A program made the position numbers and the translations under genes. The notes under the pieces are model-generated. The model was given only the letters and a program-made list of their open reading frames with translations, was not told where the DNA came from and did not search any database. From an uncultured Limosilactobacillus sp. (GTDB lineage: Bacteria > Bacillota > Bacilli > Lactobacillales > Lactobacillaceae), in the NCBI RefSeq assembly GCF_934202705.1, contig NZ_CAKPYE010000009.1, forward strand, positions 28,785 to 92,784: a stretch of 64,000 nucleotides of DNA, in the 5' to 3' direction. Positions 34,697 through 43,177 of the stretch are shown one piece after another; position 1 is the stretch's first letter, and the number at the start of each line of letters is the position of its first letter.

Positions 34697-34728
34697 TAGC
34701 TAAAATGAAAAATAGTAAAGCGCTTTCA
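34678..34728 (+). promoter_or_regulatory. deoR promoter with palindrome and second cre-like site
   Basis: TTGCTT (34678-34683) is 17 bases before TAAAAT (34701-34706). The palindrome TTTACATTTGTAAA (34683-34696) covers part of both divergent promoters and is a candidate operator. A cre-like GTAAAGCGCTTTCA (34715-34728) follows. Confidence 0.7.
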
Positions 34729-34748
34729 AATTAACGGAGGTGACATTA

Positions 34749-35702
34749 ATGGCCCTGACCAAAAAAAGCGCCGCCCAATTAAAGGCGGCTATAATGGTAA
34801 GTCGTTTATATTACATTGATAAAATCAGTCAAACTGCAATTGCACAAAAATTAAAGCTGTCACGGCCAACAGTTTCTCGATTATTACAACTGGCACAAGA
34901 TCAAAATATTGTTCAGATCACGATTAATAATCCATTTGAACAAGCTGCCAGTATCCCTCAAAAACTCATTCAAAAATACCGGTTAAAAAAAGTCCTCATT
35001 GCGGATCAGGTGGGCGACTCTTATCAAAGCATTCTCGACCAACTAGGAATCCTGGCTGCCGATTACCTTAATTCTGTGGTTCAAGACAATGATACGATTG
35101 GTCTCACTTGGGGAACAACCATGGCTGCCATTGCACAACACCTCCAGCCAAATCAGAAAAAAAATGTTCAGACGGTTTATCTTAAAGGAACCGTTTCTAA
35201 CTCCTCTCGGAATAACTATTCAAGTATCATTACCCAGCAGTTCAATGCATCATTTCACACACAAACCGAGACTTTGCCAGTCCCGGTGATCTTCGATAAT
35301 CAAAAGACACGCGATTTAGTGCTGCAAGATCAGTTCATCAAACGAATTATCAAACAGGGAGAAGCGGCTCAAATTGCTCTGTTTACTGTTGGTACAACGC
35401 GACCGGAAGCGATGCTGTTTCAGCTTGGCTACTTTACTAATGAGCAGATTCACTTTTTAGAAACTCATGCTGTGGGGGATGTTCTTTCCCAATTTATTAC
35501 TAAAAGTGGCCAGCTGGCTGCGCCAGAAATTGCCCAACGGACTGTTTCGCTACCATTATCAGCATTAAAACATAAGCGACAATCAATTCTCGTCGCTGGC
35601 GGTATCGAAAAGCTCCCCGCCATTCATGCAGCCTTGATTGGCGGATATGCAAACGTCTTAATTACTGACCTGAATAATGCTCAACAATTAGTAAAAATGT
35701 AA
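34749..35702 (+). CDS. deoR: DeoR (SorC-family) regulator of the deoxyribose locus
   Basis: The 317-residue protein has an N-terminal winged helix-turn-helix (KISQTAIAQKLKLSRPTVSRLLQLA) and a C-terminal sugar-phosphate-binding domain of the SorC family (TIGLTWGTTMAAIAQHL). This is the layout of Bacillus DeoR, which senses deoxyribose 5-phosphate. It is divergent from deoC, sharing a 137-base intergenic region with a palindrome. CGGAGGTG lies 6 bases before the ATG at 34749; an upstream GTG at 34740 lies within the ribosome binding site. Effector and target are inferred from context and family. Confidence 0.85.
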   Translation: MALTKKSAAQLKAAIMVSRLYYIDKISQTAIAQKLKLSRPTVSRLLQLAQDQNIVQITINNPFEQAASIPQKLIQKYRLKKVLIADQVGDSYQSILDQLGILAADYLNSVVQDNDTIGLTWGTTMAAIAQHLQPNQKKNVQTVYLKGTVSNSSRNNYSSIITQQFNASFHTQTETLPVPVIFDNQKTRDLVLQDQFIKRIIKQGEAAQIALFTVGTTRPEAMLFQLGYFTNEQIHFLETHAVGDVLSQFITKSGQLAAPEIAQRTVSLPLSALKHKRQSILVAGGIEKLPAIHAALIGGYANVLITDLNNAQQLVKM

Positions 35703-35778
35703 AATCTCCCAATGATGTGAATAGTAATTAGCTGATTATCGTCTTAACCAACAAGACTCATTCACTCTTGGGAGATTT
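35702..35778. terminator. inverted repeat between deoR and the GNAT gene, possible bidirectional terminator
   Basis: Eleven-base perfect arms (35702-35712 and 35768-35778) face each other across a 55-base loop between convergent genes, with A/T-rich ends. The loop is long, so strength as a terminator is uncertain. Confidence 0.6.
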
Positions 35779-35779
35779 G

Positions 35780-36307
35780 TTAAAGATTCAACTCATATGC
35801 CAATCGCCAGGGATCTAATGGGTCACTAACTTTGATTTGACCGCGTTGCACAAAGCCAAACTTTTTTGCCAAATATTGTAAACGTTCATTTAACCGAAAC
35901 GTGTCAAAACGAATATTTGAAAAGCCCAGCTGTAGACTACTGGTAATTAATTCTGCAAACAGCTGGGTAGCGAGATGCTGACCGCGAAACTCTTGCGCAA
36001 TGGCTACTCGATGAATCGTCGTATAAGGATCATTACTAGCCCAATGACCCGAATAAATCTTTGCATACGTTGGCTCCGCTGACCGTACTAATGCCGCGTA
36101 GCCGGCCACTTGCTGATCAACAATCAGGACTTCACCCACATGTTGTTCAATATCTTGACCAATTAGTCGACGATCTGGATCACCGCTTTGCCACTGCGTG
36201 CTGCCTTCTGCTTTTAACAAAGCTCGTGCTGATTCAATAATGGGCATAATTGCATCAATATCATTAACTTGGGCTGGCCGTAAATAACTAACTTTCATTA
36301 TCATCAC
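35780..36307 (-). CDS. GNAT-family N-acetyltransferase
   Basis: The 175-residue protein has the GNAT fold. A central strand TTIHRVAIAQEFRGQHLATQLF carries the acetyl-CoA pyrophosphate loop (RGQHLA, close to the Q/R-x-x-G-x-G/A motif), followed by the late FGFVQRGQ strand. The amino substrate is unknown. The start lies inside the end of the thioredoxin gene (overlap of about 20 bases), which places it last in the rluA-terC-trx-GNAT operon. The exact start among ATG/GTG codons at 36295-36307 is unclear because no strong ribosome binding site stands out. Confidence 0.8.
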   Translation of the reverse strand: MMIMKVSYLRPAQVNDIDAIMPIIESARALLKAEGSTQWQSGDPDRRLIGQDIEQHVGEVLIVDQQVAGYAALVRSAEPTYAKIYSGHWASNDPYTTIHRVAIAQEFRGQHLATQLFAELITSSLQLGFSNIRFDTFRLNERLQYLAKKFGFVQRGQIKVSDPLDPWRLAYELNL

Positions 36308-36620
36308 GCTCGCTTAATTTTCGTTCAAAGTAATGGCTTAACTGAGTGGCATTGTAAAAACCCGTTACCTTTTCTTTGGCTTGACCATCTCGAAAAAGCA
36401 CTAGGCTGGGAATGCTTAATACCTTGTATCGTTGCGGAATTTCTTTATTTTCATCAATATTAAATTTAACAAATTTAATTTGATCACCATATTTGGCCGC
36501 CATTTGTTCCAGCACTGGTGCCATCATTTTACATGGTCCGCACCATGGTGCCCAAAAATCAACCACCGTTAACTTACCGGTTGTGAGTTGATCAAAATTA
36601 TCTGCTCTTGCTTCGATCAC
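36288..36620 (-). CDS. trxA: thioredoxin
   Basis: The 110-residue thioredoxin has the active site WCGPC (Cys27 and Cys30) in VVDFWAPWCGPCKMM and the conserved cis-Pro region SIPSLVLF. It is a cytoplasmic disulfide reductase. The start is a GTG at 36620, 9 bases after AAGGAGG; no ATG is available upstream. Its start overlaps the terC end by 23 bases and its end overlaps the GNAT start. It may be a second thioredoxin, since lactobacilli usually have several. Confidence 0.93.
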   Translation of the reverse strand: MIEARADNFDQLTTGKLTVVDFWAPWCGPCKMMAPVLEQMAAKYGDQIKFVKFNIDENKEIPQRYKVLSIPSLVLFRDGQAKEKVTGFYNATQLSHYFERKLSERDDNES

Positions 36621-37398
36621 GCTGGTTATCCTCCTTCATCTCTGGTTGGTTACCCTTCCCCTTTGGATTACGAATAAAGTGAACAATAAAGGTTGCCACA
36701 AACACCCCCACAATAAAGATTCCAAATTGACCAGATGGAATCTCAATATCAATCATCGGGATAGTTAAGAAGAGTTTAATGGCAATCAAAAAGATCAAGA
36801 CATACGCCATTGGTTCCAGCTCCGGAATCTTGCGCATCAAGCGCATAATCACTTCTGCCACGCCCCGCATACAGGCAATTCCAATAAAACCACCAATTAA
36901 CACAATCACGGGGTTAGACGAAACCGCTAGTGAAGCCAAGACAGAGTCAATGGAAAAGACGATATCAATAAATTCGATTTGTGCAACCACTGCCCAAAAC
37001 CGTTTTCGTCCTGTCAATCCGGTTACCCGGCTTTTACTTTGCCGTTGACGGCGTTGACCCGTTAATTGGTTTCTGAAGAAACGGAATGAAAGGTACATTA
37101 AATAAACTGCACCAATTACTTTAATTTCCCAAAAGTTAATCAGGAAAGTCCCAATTCCAATAATCAAAAAACGGAATAAATAAGAACCCCAGATTCCATA
37201 AAATAGCGATTCTTCTTGTTCTTTTAGCGTTGGTAGAACTCTCGTCTGTGCGGCCAAAACAATGGCATTATCAACGGATAATAAGCATTCAATTAATACT
37301 AGCGATAAAATAACTAACCAGTCCTGACCGGACTCAATAACGGTTAACCAGTTATGACCATCAAAAAACGGGCCATAGAGTTCTCCTAAAAGTGACAA
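36598..37398 (-). CDS. TerC-family integral membrane protein
   Basis: The 266-residue membrane protein has about seven spans with conserved acidic residues inside them (LLSVDNAIVLA and IDIVFSIDSVLAS), the signature of the TerC/YjbE family. Members have been linked to Mn2+ or Ca2+ efflux and to metal loading of secreted proteins. Its start is a TTG at 37398, 7 bases after GGGGG. A hydrophilic Arg- and Lys-rich tail ends the chain. It overlaps the thioredoxin gene and lies 15 bases after the rluA-type gene. Confidence 0.88.
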   Translation of the reverse strand: MSLLGELYGPFFDGHNWLTVIESGQDWLVILSLVLIECLLSVDNAIVLAAQTRVLPTLKEQEESLFYGIWGSYLFRFLIIGIGTFLINFWEIKVIGAVYLMYLSFRFFRNQLTGQRRQRQSKSRVTGLTGRKRFWAVVAQIEFIDIVFSIDSVLASLAVSSNPVIVLIGGFIGIACMRGVAEVIMRLMRKIPELEPMAYVLIFLIAIKLFLTIPMIDIEIPSGQFGIFIVGVFVATFIVHFIRNPKGKGNQPEMKEDNQRDRSKSR

Positions 37399-37413
37399 TT
37401 AATATCCCCCTTA

Positions 37414-38328
37414 TCATTCTTTCTGCTCATATTTTACCAGAGCATCAGGAAAATAGTTAGGAACCGGTGCAGAAATTTCTTTTAAAGTTCCCTTAAATGG
37501 CATCACCAACTGTTGGTTTGCTCCATGCAGGAGCATCCGCGAATTAGTTTGGCCCCCGTATAGTGGGTCACCCACAATCGGATGACCGCTATATGCTAAG
37601 TGAACCCGAATTTGATGGGTACGCCCAGTTTGTAATTGCAACCGCACTAAACTTAAATTACCGACCGTTCGTAACACTTGGTAGTTAGTGATCGCCGGTT
37701 TGGCCGCCACGCCATCCACCTGCCGTTTTCGCCGATCCCTCGAGTCAAAACCAATCGGCCACGTGAATTGACCCATTGATTGAGCAAAATTACCGGTGAC
37801 TACAGCTAAATAGCGACGATGAATGCGTCCTTCTGCGATATAACGATCCAAGATTGGCACGACCACTGGATTTTTGGCCACAATCACCGCGCCACTAGTG
37901 GCCTGGTCAATCCGATGCACCATGTAGGCAGCATTCGGGCCATCCTTTAAATAACCAGCAACATCATTCATTAAAGTACCAGTTTCAAATGGCTGGTTAG
38001 GGTGCGTCTTTTGTCCGGCTGGTTTGTTAACCACCAGTAAGTCGCGATTTTCAAACAAAATCGCTAAATGCGCTTGCGCAGTTGGTAAATAGTTAGACGA
38101 TGGCGTACGAAATTCATTACCGTAAAAATTCAATGTAACCTGATCACCCGGCGTTACCAGCTCATTCATATTCCGATAGCTGCCATTCACCAGCACCTGT
38201 TTTCGGACGCGTAAGTAATGAATGAAGCGGCTTGGTAGATACCACTGCTGCTGTAATAATTGCCGAACTGTCAGCCGTTTTTGATTCTGACTCAACTGTT
38301 CATTAATAATCCATCGTGGTTTTGCCAA
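37414..38328 (-). CDS. RluA-family pseudouridine synthase
   Basis: The 304-residue protein has a short N-terminal S4-like region, then the RluA-family catalytic segment HRIDQATSGAVIVAKN, in which the Asp of HRIDQ is the nucleophile, and QLQTGRTHQIRVHLAYSGHPIVGDPLYGG further on. It isomerises a uridine in rRNA or tRNA. The exact site (RluD- or RluC-like) cannot be told. It is first in the operon with terC, trx and GNAT. Confidence 0.92.
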   Translation of the reverse strand: MAKPRWIINEQLSQNQKRLTVRQLLQQQWYLPSRFIHYLRVRKQVLVNGSYRNMNELVTPGDQVTLNFYGNEFRTPSSNYLPTAQAHLAILFENRDLLVVNKPAGQKTHPNQPFETGTLMNDVAGYLKDGPNAAYMVHRIDQATSGAVIVAKNPVVVPILDRYIAEGRIHRRYLAVVTGNFAQSMGQFTWPIGFDSRDRRKRQVDGVAAKPAITNYQVLRTVGNLSLVRLQLQTGRTHQIRVHLAYSGHPIVGDPLYGGQTNSRMLLHGANQQLVMPFKGTLKEISAPVPNYFPDALVKYEQKE

Positions 38329-38362
38329 AAGATTCTCCTCATTTCTCCTTCAATACTGATAT

Positions 38363-38368
38363 TATAAT
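38363..38368 (+). promoter_or_regulatory. -10 element of the CorA-like gene
   Basis: A perfect TATAAT lies here; the -35 is poor. Transcription would begin around 38375, just before the first possible ATG at 38388, and favours translation from the GTG at 38412. Confidence 0.5.
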
Positions 38369-38411
38369 AGCGTATAATAAGTTTTAAATGATTAAATTCC
38401 GAGGTGAAATT

Positions 38412-39332
38412 GTGCTTAGTTCAGTTAAAATTAATGATCATGGATACTGGGTCAGTGTTTTTGAACCGCTCCCGAATGAACGCGAAGAACTGTTTGATAA
38501 GTATGAAGTGACCCAGGAATTACTGGATTATGCAATTGACCCTTACGAAAAAGCCCGGGTAGAAGTCGACCCTGATGCTGGGGTTACCTTACTAATTTTC
38601 GATGTTTACGTTCCAACTCACGCCATCTCCGCACCACAAACCGCTCCAGTTGGGATCATGCTCACTACTAATAATGTTTTGACTTTTACCAACGCCCAAA
38701 CCAATTTTGTGAACGGCATTATTGCCCGACAAATGGATAAATTGCAACAACGAGATCGTCAAACGGATCAATTTGACTTCATCCTACCAATTCTATATCA
38801 ACTTTCTACTGCCTACTTTGGCCCAATTCGACGGGCTGATCAGCAACGACGAGAAATTCAGCGAAACTTGCAAAAACATACTGAGCGTAAAGCCATTACC
38901 GAATTCATGGAAATTGAAACCGGCTTAGTTTACATTCTGACCTCACTTCAAGGCAACGTTTCTCTCTTACAAGAATTCAAGCGTCGCTTCCATCATTTAA
39001 TGACCCGCAAGCAAAATAATGACCTCGATGACGTCATTGTTGAAGCCCAACAAGGTTTGGAGATGGCTCAAATGACGTCAGACGTGTCCGCTCGCGTGTC
39101 TGATGCTTATAGTAAGGTTTTGGACAGTAATCTAAACCAAACAATGAAATTTTTAACTGTTTATTCGATCGTACTAGCAATTCCCCCGATTGTTTCTGGA
39201 TTCTATGGGGAAAATGTTAAAACCCTACCATTTGCGCAGAACGACTTTGCATGGCAAATCACCATTATTATCACGCTAATCTTAATGGCACTTTCCATTT
39301 GGTTCGTTTTTAACCGCCATTGGTGGAAATAG
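38412..39332 (+). CDS. CorA-family divalent-cation transporter with GEN in place of GMN
   Basis: The protein has the CorA layout: a long soluble N-terminal funnel with many acidic and Gln residues, then two C-terminal membrane spans. The family signature GMN normally found at the end of the first span is GEN here (FYGENVKTLPF). The GTG at 38412 follows GAGGTG by 5 bases; an ATG at 38388 would add eight residues but has no ribosome binding site. CorA transports Mg2+ and sometimes Co2+. The Met-to-Glu change may alter selectivity or activity. It is monocistronic. Confidence 0.8.
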   Translation: MLSSVKINDHGYWVSVFEPLPNEREELFDKYEVTQELLDYAIDPYEKARVEVDPDAGVTLLIFDVYVPTHAISAPQTAPVGIMLTTNNVLTFTNAQTNFVNGIIARQMDKLQQRDRQTDQFDFILPILYQLSTAYFGPIRRADQQRREIQRNLQKHTERKAITEFMEIETGLVYILTSLQGNVSLLQEFKRRFHHLMTRKQNNDLDDVIVEAQQGLEMAQMTSDVSARVSDAYSKVLDSNLNQTMKFLTVYSIVLAIPPIVSGFYGENVKTLPFAQNDFAWQITIIITLILMALSIWFVFNRHWWK

Positions 39333-39335
39333 CCA

Positions 39336-39364
39336 TTGTGATTGTTCGACAAACGTGCTAAAAT
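39336..39364 (+). promoter_or_regulatory. promoter of the riboswitch-xanthine permease unit
   Basis: TTGTGA (39336-39341) is 17 bases before TAAAAT (39359-39364); the guanine riboswitch starts about 17 bases further on. Confidence 0.7.
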
Positions 39365-39380
39365 GCTAACAATTAAAGAT

Positions 39381-39447
39381 TGCCTATATATTTCCGTAAT
39401 ATGGTCGGACGTTTCTACCTCATGCCGTAAATATGAGACTATAAGCA
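39381..39447 (+). promoter_or_regulatory. guanine-class purine riboswitch
   Basis: The sequence has the purine aptamer core: J1/2 TATATTT, P2 with the loop GTAATATGG, J2/3 GTTTCTACC, P3 TCAT/ATGA around GCCGTAAAT, and J3/1 GACTAT. The ligand-pairing base in GACTA is C (39439), which marks guanine/hypoxanthine rather than adenine specificity. It lies 62 bases before a nucleobase permease and overlaps a terminator system. Confidence 0.92.
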
Positions 39448-39458
39448 CTGTTGAAAGT

Positions 39459-39492
39459 AACGGGTCCGCCACAATCGTGGACCCGTTTTTTT
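39459..39492 (+). terminator. riboswitch expression-platform terminator
   Basis: Eight-base arms (39460-39467 and 39479-39486), with an inner CAC/GTG extension, are followed by a T7 run, between the aptamer and the permease start. It is consistent with transcription attenuation by guanine. Confidence 0.85.
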
Positions 39493-39509
39493 ATTAAGGG
39501 AGGATTATC

Positions 39510-40823
39510 TTGGCACAACAACCGTTACAATCAGCACCCACCGCTAACTTTGGCAAAAACCTGCTACTCGGTTTTCAACACCTCTTAGCGATGTATTCCG
39601 GCGACGTATTAGTTCCGCTATTAATTGGTAATTTTTTGCATTTTACTCCTACTCAAATGACTTATTTAGTGTCCATCGACATCTTTATGTGTGGGGTAGC
39701 AACGTTGTTGCAACTCCATCGCACTCCGCTCATGGGAATTGGCTTGCCGGTTGTGTTAGGCTGTGCGGTTCAATCAGTCGCACCACTAGAGTCGATTGGT
39801 AGCAAAATGGGCATTACTTATATGTATGGTGCCATTATTTGTGCTGGAATTTTTATTTTTCTAATTGCTGGCTTCTTCGCGCGAATGAAGAAGTTATTTC
39901 CGCCAGTTGTGACTGGTTCATTAATTACCGTTATTGGCTTCACCCTGGTTCCCGTCGGTTTTCAAAATTTAGGTGGCGGAACCCCCACTGCCAAATCATT
40001 CGGTAGTCCCCAAGACCTCATCATTGGCTTTTTGACCATTATTGTGATCGTCCTGATTAATCGTTTCGGCAAAGGGTTCATTAAGTCCATTGCTATTCTG
40101 TTAGGGATTTTAATTGGTTCCTTCGCGGCAGCAGCTTGGGGAATGGTCTCCGCCAAACCGGTTACCAGTGCCGCCTGGTTCCACTTACCACGTTTCTTCT
40201 ATTTTGGCGTGCCAACATTTAATTCCGGCGCCATCATTACGATGATGCTCGTCGCTCTAACGACAATGATCGAATCGACAGGAGTCTACTTTGCCCTTGC
40301 TGAAGCTACTCATCAAGAGATTACCAAAAATGATATGAAACGCGGTTATCGTGCTGAGGGAATCGCTGCGATTCTTGGCGGCCTGTTTAATACCTTCCCT
40401 TATTCAACTTTTTCGCAAAACGTCGGCGTCTTAAAAATGTCTGGTGTCCGATCACGACGGCCGGTATACTATGCGGCTGTTCTATTGCTCATTCTGGGAC
40501 TATTACCAAAAGCTGGTGCTTTAGCAACAATGATTCCAGATCCGGTCCTGGGTGGCGCCATGGTGGTCATGTTTGGCATGGTTGGGATCCAAGGAATGCA
40601 AATTTTACATCAAGTCGACTTTACCAAAAATAGCAATTTAATGGTTGCTTCCCTTTCAATTGGTCTTGGCCTTGGCGTTACCGTTTACCCACAAATTTTT
40701 CAGCATTTAAATACTGAACTACAAATTATTCTCGGCAATGGCGTAGTAATGGGGAGCCTTGCCGCCGTCATCTTAAACCTCATCCTGAACTTTGACGAAT
40801 TTAAACGGTCAACCAAAGATTAA
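39510..40823 (+). CDS. pbuX: xanthine/nucleobase permease (NCS2 family)
   Basis: The 437-residue protein has about twelve to fourteen spans and the NCS2 motifs FQHLLAMYSGDVLVPLL near the N-terminus and TTMIESTGVYFALAEAT later. It belongs to the xanthine permease branch rather than uracil. It would import xanthine or guanine with protons. The start is a TTG at 39510, 6 bases after AGGGAGG. It stands directly under the guanine riboswitch, so guanine reduces its expression. Confidence 0.88.
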   Translation: MAQQPLQSAPTANFGKNLLLGFQHLLAMYSGDVLVPLLIGNFLHFTPTQMTYLVSIDIFMCGVATLLQLHRTPLMGIGLPVVLGCAVQSVAPLESIGSKMGITYMYGAIICAGIFIFLIAGFFARMKKLFPPVVTGSLITVIGFTLVPVGFQNLGGGTPTAKSFGSPQDLIIGFLTIIVIVLINRFGKGFIKSIAILLGILIGSFAAAAWGMVSAKPVTSAAWFHLPRFFYFGVPTFNSGAIITMMLVALTTMIESTGVYFALAEATHQEITKNDMKRGYRAEGIAAILGGLFNTFPYSTFSQNVGVLKMSGVRSRRPVYYAAVLLLILGLLPKAGALATMIPDPVLGGAMVVMFGMVGIQGMQILHQVDFTKNSNLMVASLSIGLGLGVTVYPQIFQHLNTELQIILGNGVVMGSLAAVILNLILNFDEFKRSTKD

Positions 40824-40916
40824 TATTGATTAACACTCCAAATTTTCATTAGACCAGTCTCGCTGAACAGCGTATAATGGTTTAATGAACAGATCTAACT
40901 AAAGGAGTGTTTTATA

Positions 40917-42353
40917 ATGGACAAATTTAATCGACTCAGCTCAGATTGTACGGCAATCATTGTCGGCAAGAAAGCCACTATTGACGGTTCAACAATTATT
41001 GCACGGGATGAAGATGCACATACCGCAATTAACACTAAGAAGTTTGTTGTTGTCCCCTCCCAAGATTATGATCTCACTTATGAATCTAAATACACCGGAC
41101 TAAAAGTCCCTCTTAAAGAACATGGTTACCGGTATACTGCGACCCCTAATGGTAACCCCAGCGAAGGTGACTGGTTTGAAGCGGGGATTAACGAAAAGAA
41201 TGTTGCAATGTCAGCCACCGAAACCGAATTAACTAATCCGCGCGTTCTCGGCCATGATCCCCTGGTTAAAAGCGGGATTGCTGAAGATGCAATGGTGACC
41301 CTTGTATTGCCGTTCGTTAATAGTGCCCGTGAAGGGGTTCAGCGTCTAGGAAGCTTGATTGAAAAATATGGGACCGCTGAAACTAACGGAATTGCGTTTA
41401 GCGATCAAAATGAAGTTTGGTATATGGAAACTGCTGGTGGTCATCAATGGGTTGCCCAACGCTTGCCTGATGATGCTTATGCCATTTGTCCAAATATCAT
41501 GGTCATTGAAGAGATTGAATTTGATGACCAAGATAACTTCATGTATGCTCCTGGTATCCGTGATTTTGTTGATAAGTATCACTTAAATCCTAACCCGCTC
41601 AATTTTAACTTCCGTAATATTTTTGGTTCGCAAAACGAGGCGGATAGTTACTACAACACTCCACGGACTTGGTATGGACAAAAAATGTTTAACCCAAGTG
41701 TTGAACAAGAACCAACTAGCCAAAATATGCCATTCTGTCGGCAACCAGAAAAGAAGATCGCAATTGAAGACGTTCAAGCCTTCCTTAGTTCTCACTACAA
41801 TGGCACTCAATATGATCCATTTGGGACTCACTCATCTGGCAGTGAAGCAGACCAGCAAAAATTCCGTTCAATTGCATTAGATCGGAACCAAAGCTCTTGC
41901 ATCTTGCAGCTGAGAAATGATGTTCCTGACAATCTGGCTGGCATCCAATGGATTGCGTTTGGCTTCTACTGTTACAGCCCATATGTACCGTTCTATGCCA
42001 ACATCGTTGACACACCAGCTAATTACAAGTTCGCTCCAGATAAGTTCAACATGGATAGTGCTTACTGGATGTACAAGTTACTTCCTGTCATCATCGAGCC
42101 AAAGTATCACCAATTCATCAATGAAGTGAATGCTTATCGTGATGCTGCACAAAGTTACGTTGTTGGTAGATTGGACGAAGTTGATGCACAGGCACGAAAG
42201 CTTTCTGGTAACCAATTACAGGAATTCTTAACTAATGAAAGCATCAAGACTGCCGATCACGTTACCGAAGCAACAACCGACCTCATTGATAGTCTGATCC
42301 ATCAAACGTTACTTTCGTCAAAGATTGCCTTTAACCTCGGCGATGGCCTTTAA
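40917..42353 (+). CDS. pepD: C69 family dipeptidase
   Basis: This is a 478-residue Ntn-hydrolase dipeptidase of family C69. The N-terminal nucleophile is Cys11 in SSDCTAIIVGKKAT, exposed after removal of the first ten residues. It has the conserved GSTIIARDED and NEKNVAMSATETEL segments. Such dipeptidases cleave diverse dipeptides in the cytoplasm and support growth on peptides. It is monocistronic, with AAAGGAG before the ATG and a terminator after. Confidence 0.92.
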   Translation: MDKFNRLSSDCTAIIVGKKATIDGSTIIARDEDAHTAINTKKFVVVPSQDYDLTYESKYTGLKVPLKEHGYRYTATPNGNPSEGDWFEAGINEKNVAMSATETELTNPRVLGHDPLVKSGIAEDAMVTLVLPFVNSAREGVQRLGSLIEKYGTAETNGIAFSDQNEVWYMETAGGHQWVAQRLPDDAYAICPNIMVIEEIEFDDQDNFMYAPGIRDFVDKYHLNPNPLNFNFRNIFGSQNEADSYYNTPRTWYGQKMFNPSVEQEPTSQNMPFCRQPEKKIAIEDVQAFLSSHYNGTQYDPFGTHSSGSEADQQKFRSIALDRNQSSCILQLRNDVPDNLAGIQWIAFGFYCYSPYVPFYANIVDTPANYKFAPDKFNMDSAYWMYKLLPVIIEPKYHQFINEVNAYRDAAQSYVVGRLDEVDAQARKLSGNQLQEFLTNESIKTADHVTEATTDLIDSLIHQTLLSSKIAFNLGDGL

Positions 42354-42374
42354 CATTTAAAACTAACCCAAAAT

Positions 42375-42403
42375 AAAAACTGCTCAAAGAATGAGCAGTT
42401 TTT
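42375..42403. terminator. bidirectional terminator after pepD
   Basis: Perfect 12-base arms (42375-42386 and 42392-42403) with A and T flanks serve the convergent pepD and histidine phosphatase genes. Confidence 0.9.
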
Positions 42404-43055
42404 ATTTTTCATTGTAGAACGCAACTTGAAGATCATCATCCGTCATCACGAGTTTTGAAAGGCTTCCATTAGCCGGTCTTTTTGTAACGTCAAAGCATCC
42501 TTGACCATAACGCTCAATAAGGCTCAGACATGTATTCCCATGGCTGACCCATAAGACGTTAGCATCATCAGGGAGGTCTGCAGACCGAATCAGTTCAATT
42601 CCCTGATTCAATCGCTTCCAATATTGCTCATTATTCTCGGCATGATGAAACGGATCTGCTTCATGGAGCCAATCCTTGGCAGTTCCAATCGAATGTTTAG
42701 TCACAATTTCTTTAAAAGTCTTCAGTCCATGAGGTGCTCCCGCCAAATACCAGGCTTGATCCATATTAGTTCCTTCAAACACGCCATAGAATTCCTCACG
42801 GAAGAATGGGGACACTGTTGGGGACTGAACAGAATTAGCCGTATTCAGATCCAAGATCGTTTGGCAAGTTTCTTCCGCTCGTGGCAGGTCAGAACAAAAA
42901 GCAGCATCAAAGTGCGTCGTTTTTAACCGTTCCGCTACCTGCTGAGCATCTGCTTTCCCCTTTTCCGTTAATGGTGAGTTACTCCATCCCTGTAGCTTAT
43001 TATAAATATTGTAGTAAGTTTGCCCGTGCCGAACTAAATAGAGATTTCGTTTCAT
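42402..43055 (-). CDS. histidine phosphatase (phosphoglycerate mutase family)
   Basis: The 217-residue protein has the catalytic motif LVRHGQT with the phospho-His near the N-terminus, the second-site EEFYGVFEGT, and the late VSHGNT. This is the dPGM/acid phosphatase branch. The small size and lack of typical Gpm segments favour a broad-specificity phosphatase. The start at 43055 follows AAAGGAGG by about 10 bases; the longer frame has no such signal. Confidence 0.88.
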   Translation of the reverse strand: MKRNLYLVRHGQTYYNIYNKLQGWSNSPLTEKGKADAQQVAERLKTTHFDAAFCSDLPRAEETCQTILDLNTANSVQSPTVSPFFREEFYGVFEGTNMDQAWYLAGAPHGLKTFKEIVTKHSIGTAKDWLHEADPFHHAENNEQYWKRLNQGIELIRSADLPDDANVLWVSHGNTCLSLIERYGQGCFDVTKRPANGSLSKLVMTDDDLQVAFYNEK

Positions 43056-43177
43056 GGTTAATTCAGCCTCCTTTATTGATTTCATTTTACCACCAGATTT
43101 AATAATCCCTTACTAAATCGGCCATACTTTCTTCACAATCAATGGCTATTATCGACAATATGAAGGGAATGATATCA

